From: a virus
IMG/VR virus record: IMGVR_UViG_3300030090_001877
Coordinates: 1-23,804 of that record
Length of the DNA: 23,804 bases
Direction: 5' to 3' (one strand)
The notes beneath the pieces were generated by a model. It made no database searches and was not told where the DNA came from. It worked only from the letters and a program-made list of their open reading frames with translations. This document shows, in pieces, positions 14,842 through 21,895 of this stretch. The stretch's first letter is position 1. Each line of letters begins with the position of its first letter. The position numbers were made by a program, and so were the translations under genes.

Positions 14842-14884
14842 TACAATATCAAAATGTAACACGTTCTGATAAGCCCTTCCCTAC

Positions 14885-14914
14885 TTGACAAAGTGTACCA
14901 CAATGTGATATAAT
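14885..14914 (+). promoter_or_regulatory. Sigma70 consensus promoter P2
   Basis: TTGACA (14885-14890) and TATAAT (14909-14914) are both perfect consensus hexamers, with an 18-base spacer. The spacer contains TGTACCACAATGT, shared with P1. The leader has a CTGGA/TCCAG hairpin (14926-14941) and then copy 3 of the palindrome. It probably drives most of the early arm. Confidence 0.88.
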
Positions 14915-14953
14915 ATACATTCAAACTGGAAATTCGTCCAGCTTGTGTAAACC

Positions 14954-14972
14954 AACCTAGACTATCTAGGTT
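14954..14972. repeat. 19-bp palindrome, copy 3 (centre CTA)
   Basis: AACCTAGA-CTA-TCTAGGTT. It lies in the P2 leader, 15 bases before the ATG at 14988, followed by AGGAGAACGTT. Confidence 0.95.
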
Positions 14973-14987
14973 CAACAGGAGAACGTT

Positions 14988-15134
14988 ATGAAAGAGCGAC
15001 TATTGTTTACACCATATCTACTCAGGCAACGTCAGTATCGAGAGCGCAAGACTCTTAACCCACGCCTAAGTCCACCACGCAGACGCTACTCACTAGCAGG
15101 TTACGTTTGGTTCCCACGTACGCAGAGGGTCTAA
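14988..15134 (+). CDS. Small basic protein (48 aa), first gene after P2
   Basis: A 48-residue frame begins at an ATG preceded by AGGAGAACGTT. The peptide reads MKERLLFTPYLLRQRQYRER, then PRLSPPRRRYSLAGYVWFP. It has 13 Arg and 2 Lys, so it is very basic, with several aromatic residues. It is the first product of the P2 transcript, and its stop is 3 bases before the next start. Small basic early peptides in phages sometimes take over host factors or bind RNA, but no family is recognised here. The frame is short; its ribosome site and packing make it likely. Confidence 0.62.
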   Translation: MKERLLFTPYLLRQRQYRERKTLNPRLSPPRRRYSLAGYVWFPRTQRV

Positions 15135-15137
15135 CCA

Positions 15138-15329
15138 ATGGCTAACTGTATCATTTGCAACACATCATTCCCGACAGCACGCAAGCGGTTGGGCATGGAT
15201 ACTTGTTTGGAGTGCGGGGAGCGCGCAGCCAAGCAGGTTAAGCATACTATCGCACCACTAAACAAGAGCAACTACATGCTGCTTATGCCCGAAGAACTCA
15301 AGCAGCTCAACCCCAAGCGAACAACCTAG
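15138..15329 (+). CDS. Small zinc-ribbon protein (63 aa)
   Basis: The protein has 63 residues. C4-x2-C7 (CIIC) and C23-x2-C26 (CLEC) form a four-cysteine zinc-ribbon pattern, with ARKRLGMDT between. The second half contains RAAKQVKHTIAPLNKSNYML. From memory, short phage proteins with this layout and an HKSNY-like segment are widespread. A regulatory role through nucleic-acid or protein contact is possible. An AGAGGG overlaps the end of the preceding gene. The TAG stop at 15327-15329 is part of palindrome copy 4, so the repeat supplies this gene's end. Confidence 0.78.
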   Translation: MANCIICNTSFPTARKRLGMDTCLECGERAAKQVKHTIAPLNKSNYMLLMPEELKQLNPKRTT

Positions 15330-15341
15330 ATATTCTAGGTT
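15323..15341. repeat. 19-bp palindrome, copy 4 (centre TAT)
   Basis: AACCTAGATATTCTAGGTT. It supplies the TAG stop of the preceding gene and is followed by AAGGAGAACGACA and the ATG at 15355. Confidence 0.95.
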
Positions 15342-15354
15342 AAGGAGAACGACA

Positions 15355-15903
15355 ATGGATAAAACTACACCGATACATCAGCATGACTGTGACAACTGTA
15401 AGTATCTCATCACCACCAACAACATGGACATGTACTACTGTGATCAAGGTGGTCGTGGCAACACCATAGTAAGACGGTTCGGTAGTGAACCAGAGGAGTA
15501 CGGTTCATCGGGCCTACGGCTACACTCCATCAACCCCGAAGTCGCACTGGGTATGCTAGTAGCAGTACATGAAGGTTACCTGACATTCGGTGACATCATG
15601 GAGCATAGTTTCGATAGCAAGCTACCCGAAGGCGAGACCATCAACCTACGTCAGTGGGCCGAACCACTTGACCGCAATAGGTTTCATGTAACCATAGACA
15701 GCATATATGACGTGGCTAATGCTGTGGATGCCATCTCCGATATTGCCTTGTTCTCTGACGGTAAGTGGCTTGAGGACGATGATGGTTACAGAACCAAGAC
15801 CTACCAATTCCACTACGAAGCAGGGAGAGCGAGTTTAGCAACAGCACATAATCAATTCCTACTGGCCGACCACTGGTATAAGAAGGAGAAGAAAAATGGA
15901 TAA
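15355..15903 (+). CDS. Early protein with N-terminal Cys motif (182 aa)
   Basis: The protein has 182 residues. HQHDCDNCKYL near residues 8-18 and YYCDQGG near 27-33 give a possible small metal site (CxxC plus a third Cys, with nearby His). Then come IVRRFGSEPEEYGSSGLRL, a region with ALGMLVAVHEGYLTFGD, and an acidic, aromatic C-terminus. From memory, the HDCDxCKxL...YxC opening followed by VxRxGxEPxxYxSG recurs in phage proteins of unknown function. It starts after a perfect AAGGAG leader shared with the genes at 16100 and 17240. It overlaps the following membrane-protein gene by 8 bases. Confidence 0.75.
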   Translation: MDKTTPIHQHDCDNCKYLITTNNMDMYYCDQGGRGNTIVRRFGSEPEEYGSSGLRLHSINPEVALGMLVAVHEGYLTFGDIMEHSFDSKLPEGETINLRQWAEPLDRNRFHVTIDSIYDVANAVDAISDIALFSDGKWLEDDDGYRTKTYQFHYEAGRASLATAHNQFLLADHWYKKEKKNG

Positions 15904-16066
15904 CAACTTTGAAAAGCTAAACATACATGACCCACACAATGAGTACGTGTGGGCAGACACTACCCCTGCTTGGGTAACACTACTCAAGGTAGCAGGGTTC
16001 ATCGCAGGTGGCATTGGACTGTTCATCGTGTTCAGTCTGACAGCCATCATTCTCATGCAACTATAA
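15896..16066 (+). CDS. Single-pass membrane protein (56 aa)
   Basis: A 56-residue frame starts with AAGGAG upstream inside the end of the previous gene. Residues 1-30 are polar (MDNNFEKLNIHDPHNEYVWA), followed by a hydrophobic segment at about 31-54 with KVAGFIAGGIGLFIVFSL. One transmembrane helix with a very short C-terminal end is expected. It could be an early membrane-acting peptide, for example one changing the host envelope or excluding other phages, or a small holin-like protein. Its place in the early arm makes a holin less likely. Palindrome copy 5 begins 2 bases after its stop. Confidence 0.72.
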   Translation: MDNNFEKLNIHDPHNEYVWADTTPAWVTLLKVAGFIAGGIGLFIVFSLTAIILMQL

Positions 16067-16067
16067 C

Positions 16068-16086
16068 AACCTAGATATTCTAGGTT
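16068..16086. repeat. 19-bp palindrome, copy 5 (centre TAT)
   Basis: AACCTAGATATTCTAGGTT, 13 bases before the ATG at 16100. With the following leader it is identical over 35 bases to copies 4 and 6. Confidence 0.95.
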
Positions 16087-16099
16087 AAGGAGAACGACA

Positions 16100-17020
16100 A
16101 TGTACGGCGGATTAACAGACATGCCAGTGTTACGCTCGTATGAGAAAGCACTGGAGCATTACGAAAGTATTAAACCTATCAGGGGCAGCAACAATGTACG
16201 CCCCATCTGTAAGACTAAGAATGGTAGACGCAAGAAGCACATGCAGATCATCAAGCGTGATGATGCGATAGCGTGTCGGCTATACGATACCGACGTGCTG
16301 ACTTTCCACAAGGGTATCACTTGGGAAAGTGGCCTAATAGAGTACTACTCAGGGGGTTACATCAGTAACACTACTCACGCATTTGCAAGCTCTATCCTCT
16401 TTGATGGTGTTTATTTCAATACGAAGAAAGATGTTACGGAAGTAACTATAGGATACAGCCCAAATCGTCAAACCTACCATGTTGGCCGTAATCAAACTTT
16501 AAAGCTGAGACGCATGGGGGAACCACATCAACGACCTTACTACGTTGTTATCGACCCACCAAAACACTTGGAGTATTACCTCAAGCGCAAGGAGTACAAC
16601 GCCCACCGTAAACCACTTAAAGAGTTTGAAGCCCATTGCATACGCATGGCTAAACTGTGTGACCCCAAAGAAAAACAATCAGATCGCTACTCGGTATGGG
16701 AAGGGTTTAGTAACTCACCTAATGAACGTGGGTGGTTTCAACGCGAACGCTACAAGGAACTCACTAACAAAGACACGGAATCGTGGGGCCAACTCGTACC
16801 CTTGATACTGGAACATGCGCGAACAAGAGACGTGAAGTGGGTAGAAGGTAAATACGTCATCAAGCAGCACTTTGATACACAAAAGATTAAAGAATTCATT
16901 AACGACATGGTGAAGTATGCGTTCGCTGATGAACTCTTTGAAGAAAAGGAAGTAAACAAAAGGACTTTTAACGGTAATGAACAATTTGTCTGGGACAAAT
17001 ACAAAGGAGGACGAGAATGA
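16100..17020 (+). CDS. Large early protein of unknown function (306 aa)
   Basis: The protein has 306 residues. Notable segments are RSYEKALEHYESIKPIRGSN, then RPICKTKNGRRKKHMQI, a beta-rich middle, PPKHLEYYLKRKEYNAHRKP, and a C-terminus with several Lys/Arg-rich helices. The basic KTKNGRRKKH stretch may contact nucleic acid. There is no Walker motif, HExxH or clear nuclease motif. It lies directly before a 62-residue gene and the MoxR gene, with the standard AAGGAGAACGACA leader. From memory, RPI/RPL-KxNGRRK proteins appear in phages near MoxR and VWA genes, which makes it a candidate substrate or partner, but this is weak. Confidence 0.75.
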   Translation: MYGGLTDMPVLRSYEKALEHYESIKPIRGSNNVRPICKTKNGRRKKHMQIIKRDDAIACRLYDTDVLTFHKGITWESGLIEYYSGGYISNTTHAFASSILFDGVYFNTKKDVTEVTIGYSPNRQTYHVGRNQTLKLRRMGEPHQRPYYVVIDPPKHLEYYLKRKEYNAHRKPLKEFEAHCIRMAKLCDPKEKQSDRYSVWEGFSNSPNERGWFQRERYKELTNKDTESWGQLVPLILEHARTRDVKWVEGKYVIKQHFDTQKIKEFINDMVKYAFADELFEEKEVNKRTFNGNEQFVWDKYKGGRE

Positions 17021-17205
17021 AAACTTTAATGCACGCTAAATCCAAGCAGCCTGTGGATACTGGAGAAGTACTAAGGGATGGCCGTGGTCGTCGCTACTAC
17101 TTACGTGGTGTTCACAATAACAAGGTACTGGTGACTTCAATGGATGAACAGAAGTTACTAGTCACCGCTAAACCCGAAGTATTCAACTGCTTCTTAATCA
17201 ACTAA
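17017..17205 (+). CDS. Small early protein (62 aa)
   Basis: The protein has 62 residues, reading MKTLMHAKSKQPVDTGEVLR, GRGRRYYLRGVHNNKVLVTS and KPEVFNCFLIN. It looks like a small beta-barrel-type fold with basic patches. The start overlaps the previous stop (ATGA), and AAAGGAGG lies just upstream. Its family is not recognised. Being coupled to the 306-residue gene, it may act with it. Confidence 0.7.
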   Translation: MKTLMHAKSKQPVDTGEVLRDGRGRRYYLRGVHNNKVLVTSMDEQKLLVTAKPEVFNCFLIN

Positions 17206-17207
17206 GC

Positions 17208-17226
17208 AACCTAGATATTCTAGGTT
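17208..17226. repeat. 19-bp palindrome, copy 6 (centre TAT)
   Basis: AACCTAGATATTCTAGGTT, 2 bases after the preceding stop and 13 bases before the ATG of the MoxR gene. Confidence 0.95.
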
Positions 17227-17239
17227 AAGGAGAACGACA

Positions 17240-18310
17240 ATGAGTAAAGAAGTATTTAATCAAGTAGTCACAGTATCACTAGAAGATGCTGTCCGGTTAA
17301 TCGTAGCCAACCCCAACGTACGCTACATGCTACGTGGAGAGCCGGGGATTGGTAAATCATCTCTGGCGTATGCGCTCAAGCAGATGACTGGATACCCACT
17401 GTCCATGATGGACGTACCCAACCTAGACTTGGGCGATGTGTCAATGCCAGTGATTGACCATGAGAACAAAGTTACCAAGTACTACCCTAACTCTAGATTC
17501 CAGTTACATGAAGGCCGACCCATAGTGGTGATGCTAGACGAGTTTACCAAGGGCGCGGATGCGGTGAAGAATATGCTTCATCCCATGCTAGAGGTAACGA
17601 ACCCACGACTAGGTGACTTACCTATCCCTGATGGTAGCTTAGTAGTACTAACAGGTAACCTCGACACCGATGGGGTGGGCGATGGATTGGCACAGCATAC
17701 TAGGCAACGTATCGTTGAACTTATCATACGCAAACCCAATGCCGACGAATGGTTACGGTGGGCGTCCAACAATGGGGTGGCTGCTGTGCTCATGGCATGG
17801 GTGGATAGATACAGGTATTGTCTTGCCTCCTACCTTGATGGGATAACCAACGAGTTTATCTTCAACCCTGCTGAACCGCAGGAAAATGTGGTGTCTCCTC
17901 GTACGCTAGAAATGGCAAGCAGACAGATACTTACGCGGGAAAACATCTCAAAAGACGCACTGAGAGCAGCCTTAACTGGAACTCTGGGGGCATCTGCTGC
18001 TGTAAGCATACTCTCGTTCATCGCATTTCAGGACAAACTGCCTAGTTTACGCAGCATTATCGACAATCCATTGACTGCCGAGATACCTGATGACGAAGGT
18101 GCGCGGGCGGTACTTACCTTCAACCTGCTAGAGCATGTGCAGCAAGACACGCTGACTCCCATCATGGAGTACTTACGCAGGGATGAGATGGATGAGGAAT
18201 GGCAAGTCATATTCGGTGTATGCCTAGCGCGGCATGAGTCGAAGAAACAGATTGCCTTTAGTAATGGTGCGTTCGCTAAGTGGGCGCGAGAAAACGAGGA
18301 CTTACTATGA
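17240..18310 (+). CDS. MoxR-type AAA+ ATPase
   Basis: The protein has 356 residues. Walker A is GEPGIGKS at 33-40, Walker B VVMLDEF at 96-102, and sensor 1 VVLTGNLD at 135-142 with N140. HTRQRI at 153-158 is a possible arginine-finger region. Insertion of VPNLDLGDVSMPVID between the Walker motifs is typical of MoxR-like and dynein-related AAA+ proteins. MoxR ATPases work with VWA-domain partners to remodel protein complexes or insert metal cofactors. Its two likely partners follow: a coupled 64-residue gene and the VWA/metallopeptidase gene. A perfect AAGGAG leader precedes it. The class is secure; the substrate is unknown. Confidence 0.92.
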   Translation: MSKEVFNQVVTVSLEDAVRLIVANPNVRYMLRGEPGIGKSSLAYALKQMTGYPLSMMDVPNLDLGDVSMPVIDHENKVTKYYPNSRFQLHEGRPIVVMLDEFTKGADAVKNMLHPMLEVTNPRLGDLPIPDGSLVVLTGNLDTDGVGDGLAQHTRQRIVELIIRKPNADEWLRWASNNGVAAVLMAWVDRYRYCLASYLDGITNEFIFNPAEPQENVVSPRTLEMASRQILTRENISKDALRAALTGTLGASAAVSILSFIAFQDKLPSLRSIIDNPLTAEIPDDEGARAVLTFNLLEHVQQDTLTPIMEYLRRDEMDEEWQVIFGVCLARHESKKQIAFSNGAFAKWARENEDLL

Positions 18311-18501
18311 ACACTCAAAAACGGAAACTTAGGATCGCCTTGAATGAAGCGTTCGAGAAGGGTAGAGCTATAGGGAGAAGTGAGGAGCTGCTCCTCGATA
18401 TGTTCCCCCGAAAGAAGATTGAACAAGCAATGCGCTACCGCCTTGAATGGTTAGCTGATTGGTGGGATCAAGTGCTTGATGATGAGGAGGACATACTGTG
18501 A
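18307..18501 (+). CDS. Small helical protein between the MoxR and VWA genes
   Basis: The protein has 64 residues from the ATG at 18307, which overlaps the MoxR stop (ATGA). A frame opening at 18280 is less likely as it runs inside the MoxR gene. It reads MNTQKRKLRIALNEAFEKGR, then RKKIEQAMRYRLEWLADWWD and ends acidic (DDEEDIL). It appears to be two helices with a tryptophan-rich surface. The stop shares a base with the VWA start. The coupling on both sides suggests a subunit or adaptor of the MoxR-VWA pair. No family is recognised. Confidence 0.72.
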   Translation: MNTQKRKLRIALNEAFEKGRAIGRSEELLLDMFPRKKIEQAMRYRLEWLADWWDQVLDDEEDIL

Positions 18502-19718
18502 TGGATAAACGACAACGAGAGTTTAAAGCTATCAAGATAGGAGTAATGCGCTCCGAACCTTTTGGCTTACTGCGTGGGGTGATGATGCTAGGTAAGACAA
18601 CCTTCACCGACCAGATACCTACGGCGTGTACCAACGGTCGAGATGAGCAATACAATCTGGACTTTTGGTTTGACGAGGTAGCCAACACGCGCAAGGGGCT
18701 TGGGTTTGGTCAGGTGCATGAGAACTTCCACAAGGTAGCCAAGCACATGATTGTGTATCAGAACCTGTACAAGGAAGACCCTGCGTTGGCAAACATGGCG
18801 TGTGACTATTGGATCAATGGTCGCATCATCAAAGCTGATCCTGATGCCTTAATCGTAGAGATGCCACGCGATAAGAGTGGCAAGAAGATAGGACTACATG
18901 ACCCCAAGTACGATGGGTGGACTGTGAAACGTATCTTCAACCATCTCAAGCAGGAGCAAGAGAAGGATGATTCACCTGATGGAGAAGGTGAGGGGGAAGG
19001 TGGAGGTGGTGGGTTCGACAGCCATGATTGGGAAGGGGCTGAAGAACTGACTAAAGAGGAGCGCAAGGAACTCGGTGACAAGATTGACGAAGCGGTGCGT
19101 CAGGGTATTCACGCAGGACAAAAGGCAGGGGGCGGTTCGCTTGCCGATGCGCTTGGACTCAAGGAACTAATTACTCCGAAGGTAGATTGGCGTATCCATC
19201 TGCGTACCTTTATGAACGCGACGTGTCAACGCAAGGAGCAAAGCAGTTGGCGTAGACCTAATCGCAGGTTCTTACACCAAGACATCATTATGCCTACGCT
19301 AGAAGGGCGTAGCATACGTGAGCTGCTGGTAGCGCGTGATGTATCGGGTTCAATGTACTGGGAAGATCGCATGACTAAGGTTACCTCCGAGATGTTGGGG
19401 ATAGCCAAGCTGTTAGACATCGAGAAAATCCATGTGCTTGATTGGGATGGCGAAGTCGCCAAGGGTGGACATACCACCTACTCAAGCAGGGAGTTGGAAA
19501 GCGCACCAGAGTTGAAGACTGTTCATGGGGGTGGGGGAACTGACCCTAACTGTGTGAGTAGATACATCGACGAGGTACAACTTAAACCTGATTGCATCAT
19601 CGTGCTGACCGATGGCGAGATATACAACTGGGGTAGTTGGAGACATCCAATACTCTGGGCAATCACTAACGATAAACCAATGACTGCCCCTGTGGGCAAG
19701 ACAATTAACATTGATTAA
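18501..19718 (+). CDS. Metallopeptidase-like/VWA protein, MoxR partner
   Basis: The protein has 405 residues from the ATG at 18501, 8 to 10 bases after GAGGAGG; a GTG one codon earlier is the alternative. The N-terminal part has HENFH at 73-77, an HExxH zinc motif, then NMACDYWINGRI, like the DUF2201 N-terminal metallopeptidase-like domain. An acidic Gly-rich linker lies at about 155-175. The C-terminal VWA domain has a complete MIDAS: D280-x-S282-x-S284 (DVSGS), T347 (GGGTD) and D371 (LTDGE). Such proteins pair with MoxR ATPases. Whether the protease site is active is unknown. The stop overlaps palindrome copy 7 by one base. Confidence 0.9.
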   Translation: MDKRQREFKAIKIGVMRSEPFGLLRGVMMLGKTTFTDQIPTACTNGRDEQYNLDFWFDEVANTRKGLGFGQVHENFHKVAKHMIVYQNLYKEDPALANMACDYWINGRIIKADPDALIVEMPRDKSGKKIGLHDPKYDGWTVKRIFNHLKQEQEKDDSPDGEGEGEGGGGGFDSHDWEGAEELTKEERKELGDKIDEAVRQGIHAGQKAGGGSLADALGLKELITPKVDWRIHLRTFMNATCQRKEQSSWRRPNRRFLHQDIIMPTLEGRSIRELLVARDVSGSMYWEDRMTKVTSEMLGIAKLLDIEKIHVLDWDGEVAKGGHTTYSSRELESAPELKTVHGGGGTDPNCVSRYIDEVQLKPDCIIVLTDGEIYNWGSWRHPILWAITNDKPMTAPVGKTINID

Positions 19719-19736
19719 ACCTAGATATTCTAGGTT
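19718..19736. repeat. 19-bp palindrome, copy 7 (centre TAT)
   Basis: AACCTAGATATTCTAGGTT. Its first base is the last base of the VWA stop. GGAGAACGAT follows, with the ATG at 19747. Confidence 0.95.
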
Positions 19737-19746
19737 GGAGAACGAT

Positions 19747-20040
19747 ATGAGTGAAGTAAAAAGAGGAAGAGGTAGACCACGTTTGAGTGACGAAGAGCGA
19801 AAACTTAGACAGAAAGAATATAAAAAGAAGAACGCTCTTAAAAGTAAGAACCTAACCGCAAACAAGGAAGCCATAGAAATACTGTGGGATTGCGTGGTTG
19901 TTATGTCTGTCAAGATAGGAGTTAAGTTAACCACTAGCCAAGTTATCACTTTACTTCTACAAGATTGGCTTGCAGAAAATGATCCAACAGGTGAACTAAG
20001 AAAAGATGAACGCTACGTAGATAAAAGGAGAACGATATGA
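19747..20040 (+). CDS. AT-hook-type DNA-binding protein (97 aa)
   Basis: The protein has 97 residues. The start is at 19747, after palindrome copy 7 and GGAGAACGAT; an upstream in-frame start at 19711 is rejected because the frame would read through the repeat. KRGRGRPRLS at 5-14 has the RGRP core of an AT-hook, which binds the minor groove of AT-rich DNA. A basic helix (EERKLRQKEYKKKNALKSKN) follows, then helices with ANKEAIEILWDCVVVMSVKI and TTSQVITLLLQDWLAEN that may form a dimerising or HTH-like domain. It could be a regulator in this arm. Its stop overlaps the next start (ATGA). Confidence 0.75.
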   Translation: MSEVKRGRGRPRLSDEERKLRQKEYKKKNALKSKNLTANKEAIEILWDCVVVMSVKIGVKLTTSQVITLLLQDWLAENDPTGELRKDERYVDKRRTI

Positions 20041-20900
20041 GTGTAATAGCAAACAGCGCCGTACTGGTGCGTCTAAATATTAGCGTATGGGGAGCAAGCA
20101 AACGCAACAAGGAGTTGGAGCAGGAGGTAGCACGTAACAAAAATGCTGACCCCAAAGCTATGCGTATGTACGACAACCTGATGGTAGGTTCAACAGGCCA
20201 TTCGGATATTCACAAACATGCTGCTGATTCGAGGCTGTGGCATACAACAGGGACTAACCCATTCGATGAACGTGGGTATCGCCTCTGTCCTACCAGTTTG
20301 TTCTTGGACTACAAACTACAACAAAACCAAAGACGTGACAGATTTTGGTCATTGGTAGACACGTTCAGGGTCAAGTATTTAAGTTACCGAGAGACAGCCG
20401 AACTGTATCGGGGGGACATGTTCAACCCACTGGACTACCCCTCAGTGGAAGAAGCGTGCTCTAAATTTGCATGGAACTTTACCGTAGCTCCTGTGCCTGA
20501 GAGTGGCCACATCTGTATAGACCTACCAGAGCAGGAGTTAGCCGAGGTACGTGCGTCGTGCGATGCAGAAGTAGATAGGCGCGTGGAGTTGGCAATGCAA
20601 GAGAACGAAGTGCGGTTGAAGAAGGAACTTAAACTTATCAGTGGTAAGTGCGATGACGTGGGAGTGGATGAAGATGATGACAACCGTAGGTGGCATGACA
20701 CATTTGTTACCAACCCACTGAAGTTATGTGAACTGCTTAAGCATACTAACCTAACACAAGACCCACAGATAGAAGAAGCACGGAACACGCTAGAGGAACT
20801 GATGCGTGGTAAGAACAAGGAGATGTTCAAAGACTCGCCCCACTTACGCGCTGAAGCAAAGAGCAAAGTGGATTCTATAATTGATAAATTTGATTGGTAA
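20037..20900 (+). CDS. DUF3150-like protein, probable MoxR-VWA partner
   Basis: The protein has 287 residues. It begins MSVIANSAVLVRLNISVWGA, with DPKAMRMYDNLMVG, then LWHTTGTNPFDERGYRLCPT and SLFLDYKLQQNQRRDRFWSL leading to VDTFRVKY. The pattern of a small opening domain, an R-G-x-R-LxP segment and long helices resembles, from memory, DUF3150 proteins found in phages beside MoxR and VWA genes. The region around 175-205 (EQELAEVRASCDAEVDRRVE) is probably coiled coil. Its role may be as a substrate or structural subunit of the module. The match is remembered, not checked, and no catalytic motif is present. Confidence 0.6.
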   Translation: MSVIANSAVLVRLNISVWGASKRNKELEQEVARNKNADPKAMRMYDNLMVGSTGHSDIHKHAADSRLWHTTGTNPFDERGYRLCPTSLFLDYKLQQNQRRDRFWSLVDTFRVKYLSYRETAELYRGDMFNPLDYPSVEEACSKFAWNFTVAPVPESGHICIDLPEQELAEVRASCDAEVDRRVELAMQENEVRLKKELKLISGKCDDVGVDEDDDNRRWHDTFVTNPLKLCELLKHTNLTQDPQIEEARNTLEELMRGKNKEMFKDSPHLRAEAKSKVDSIIDKFDW

Positions 20901-20917
20901 CCTAGATATTCTAGGTT
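20899..20917. repeat. 19-bp palindrome, copy 8 (centre TAT)
   Basis: AACCTAGATATTCTAGGTT. Its first two bases are the AA of the preceding TAA stop. CAGGAGAACGAT follows, with the ATG at 20933. Confidence 0.95.
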
Positions 20918-20932
20918 GAACAGGAGAACGAT

Positions 20933-21895
20933 ATGTCTAGATTACATACGCACACAGTAGTAAGTAGTAATTACAGAGTTAGAAAAGCAGTTGAGTGGGT
21001 AAGCGAACATAGCACAGACAAAGAGTGTAATTACGCCAACTTACCTTCCAATGTCTTGCGGATAGGGGAGAAGGATGACCCCCACCTAAACACTGAGAAC
21101 AATCTCTTGGGCCAACTAGTGCATGACTTAGCATGGGAAAGGCCCAACTGGACATTTGCAGTGGAAGAACACTACCACTCCAGAGACAAAAAAGAAGGGT
21201 ACGGTATAGCTAATATGGTAACTATTTTTGAAGGTTTAGAACCCATTGGTGTTGTAGAGAGAACAGACTCGTGGGAGATAGATATAAGAAATGAACGGAT
21301 AAAGCAAGATTTGTTCAACAAGAACTGTAGGACAACCAGTAAACTGAAGCGTGCCAAAGCGATCATCAATGCTGAAGTGTACGCACTGACTACCGAGGAA
21401 CGCTTGATGCAGTCCACGGCACGAATTAAAAGCAACCTCATTGGTGCAAGCGATAGACTAACACGCACCATGCGAGACAAATTTAGCCCTGTCAGTGAGT
21501 GGGTACGTCAAGAACTGATGCACTTCTCTCCTGAATTGATTGCAATGTCTGAAAAGATGGGTAAAGCAGAAATTGTCCGTGCCTATACGCAAGCAGTAGA
21601 AGAGGAGCAGTTAGGCAGAAGTGTTAGGAAAGACATCGACAAGGGTAGAGGTAAGATGGTGGTTATTGCAAAGGATGAGTATCACGTCGCTAACCTAGAT
21701 GGCTTGTCTAACGTGGGGGGTGAGTTTCATAAACGCTACATGCGGTTTAATCGGGACACACTTGAACCAGACATGCACACCGCACTAGCACTACTAAAGC
21801 TGACAGAACCAAACACATTTATCAGTGGCATGGGTTTCAAAGTTTCTGACACTGAGTACTTTCTTGTAGAGGAGATAACCATTGAACACAATTAG
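20933..21895 (+). CDS. Early protein of unknown function (320 aa)
   Basis: The protein has 320 residues. It begins MSRLHTHTVVSSNYRVRKAV and contains NNLLGQLVHDLAWERPNWTF, a helical middle with KLKRAKAIINAEVYALTTEE, IVRAYTQAVEEEQLGRSVRK, and a C-terminus with GMGFKVSDTEYFLVEEI. It looks like a mixed alpha/beta protein with a long helical middle. No Walker, nuclease or metal motif is seen. It follows the MoxR-VWA-DUF3150-like block with its own palindrome and ribosome site, so it may belong to the same process. The next gene overlaps its end by 14 bases. Confidence 0.72.
   Translation: MSRLHTHTVVSSNYRVRKAVEWVSEHSTDKECNYANLPSNVLRIGEKDDPHLNTENNLLGQLVHDLAWERPNWTFAVEEHYHSRDKKEGYGIANMVTIFEGLEPIGVVERTDSWEIDIRNERIKQDLFNKNCRTTSKLKRAKAIINAEVYALTTEERLMQSTARIKSNLIGASDRLTRTMRDKFSPVSEWVRQELMHFSPELIAMSEKMGKAEIVRAYTQAVEEEQLGRSVRKDIDKGRGKMVVIAKDEYHVANLDGLSNVGGEFHKRYMRFNRDTLEPDMHTALALLKLTEPNTFISGMGFKVSDTEYFLVEEITIEHN

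Noticed and set aside
14634-14975. Frame of 113 residues on the minus strand across the early gap
   Set aside because: It starts at a TTG inside palindrome copy 3 with no ribosome site and runs across promoter P2 and the octamer cluster. The sequence has no recognisable pattern.
19711-19746. Upstream extension of the AT-hook protein (MIKPRYSRLEND)
   Set aside because: It reads through palindrome copy 7 and overlaps the VWA gene; the ATG at 19747 has the standard ribosome site.
20435-20866. Minus-strand frame opposite the DUF3150-like gene
   Set aside because: Ser-rich composition, no ribosome site, and it lies entirely within a better supported gene.
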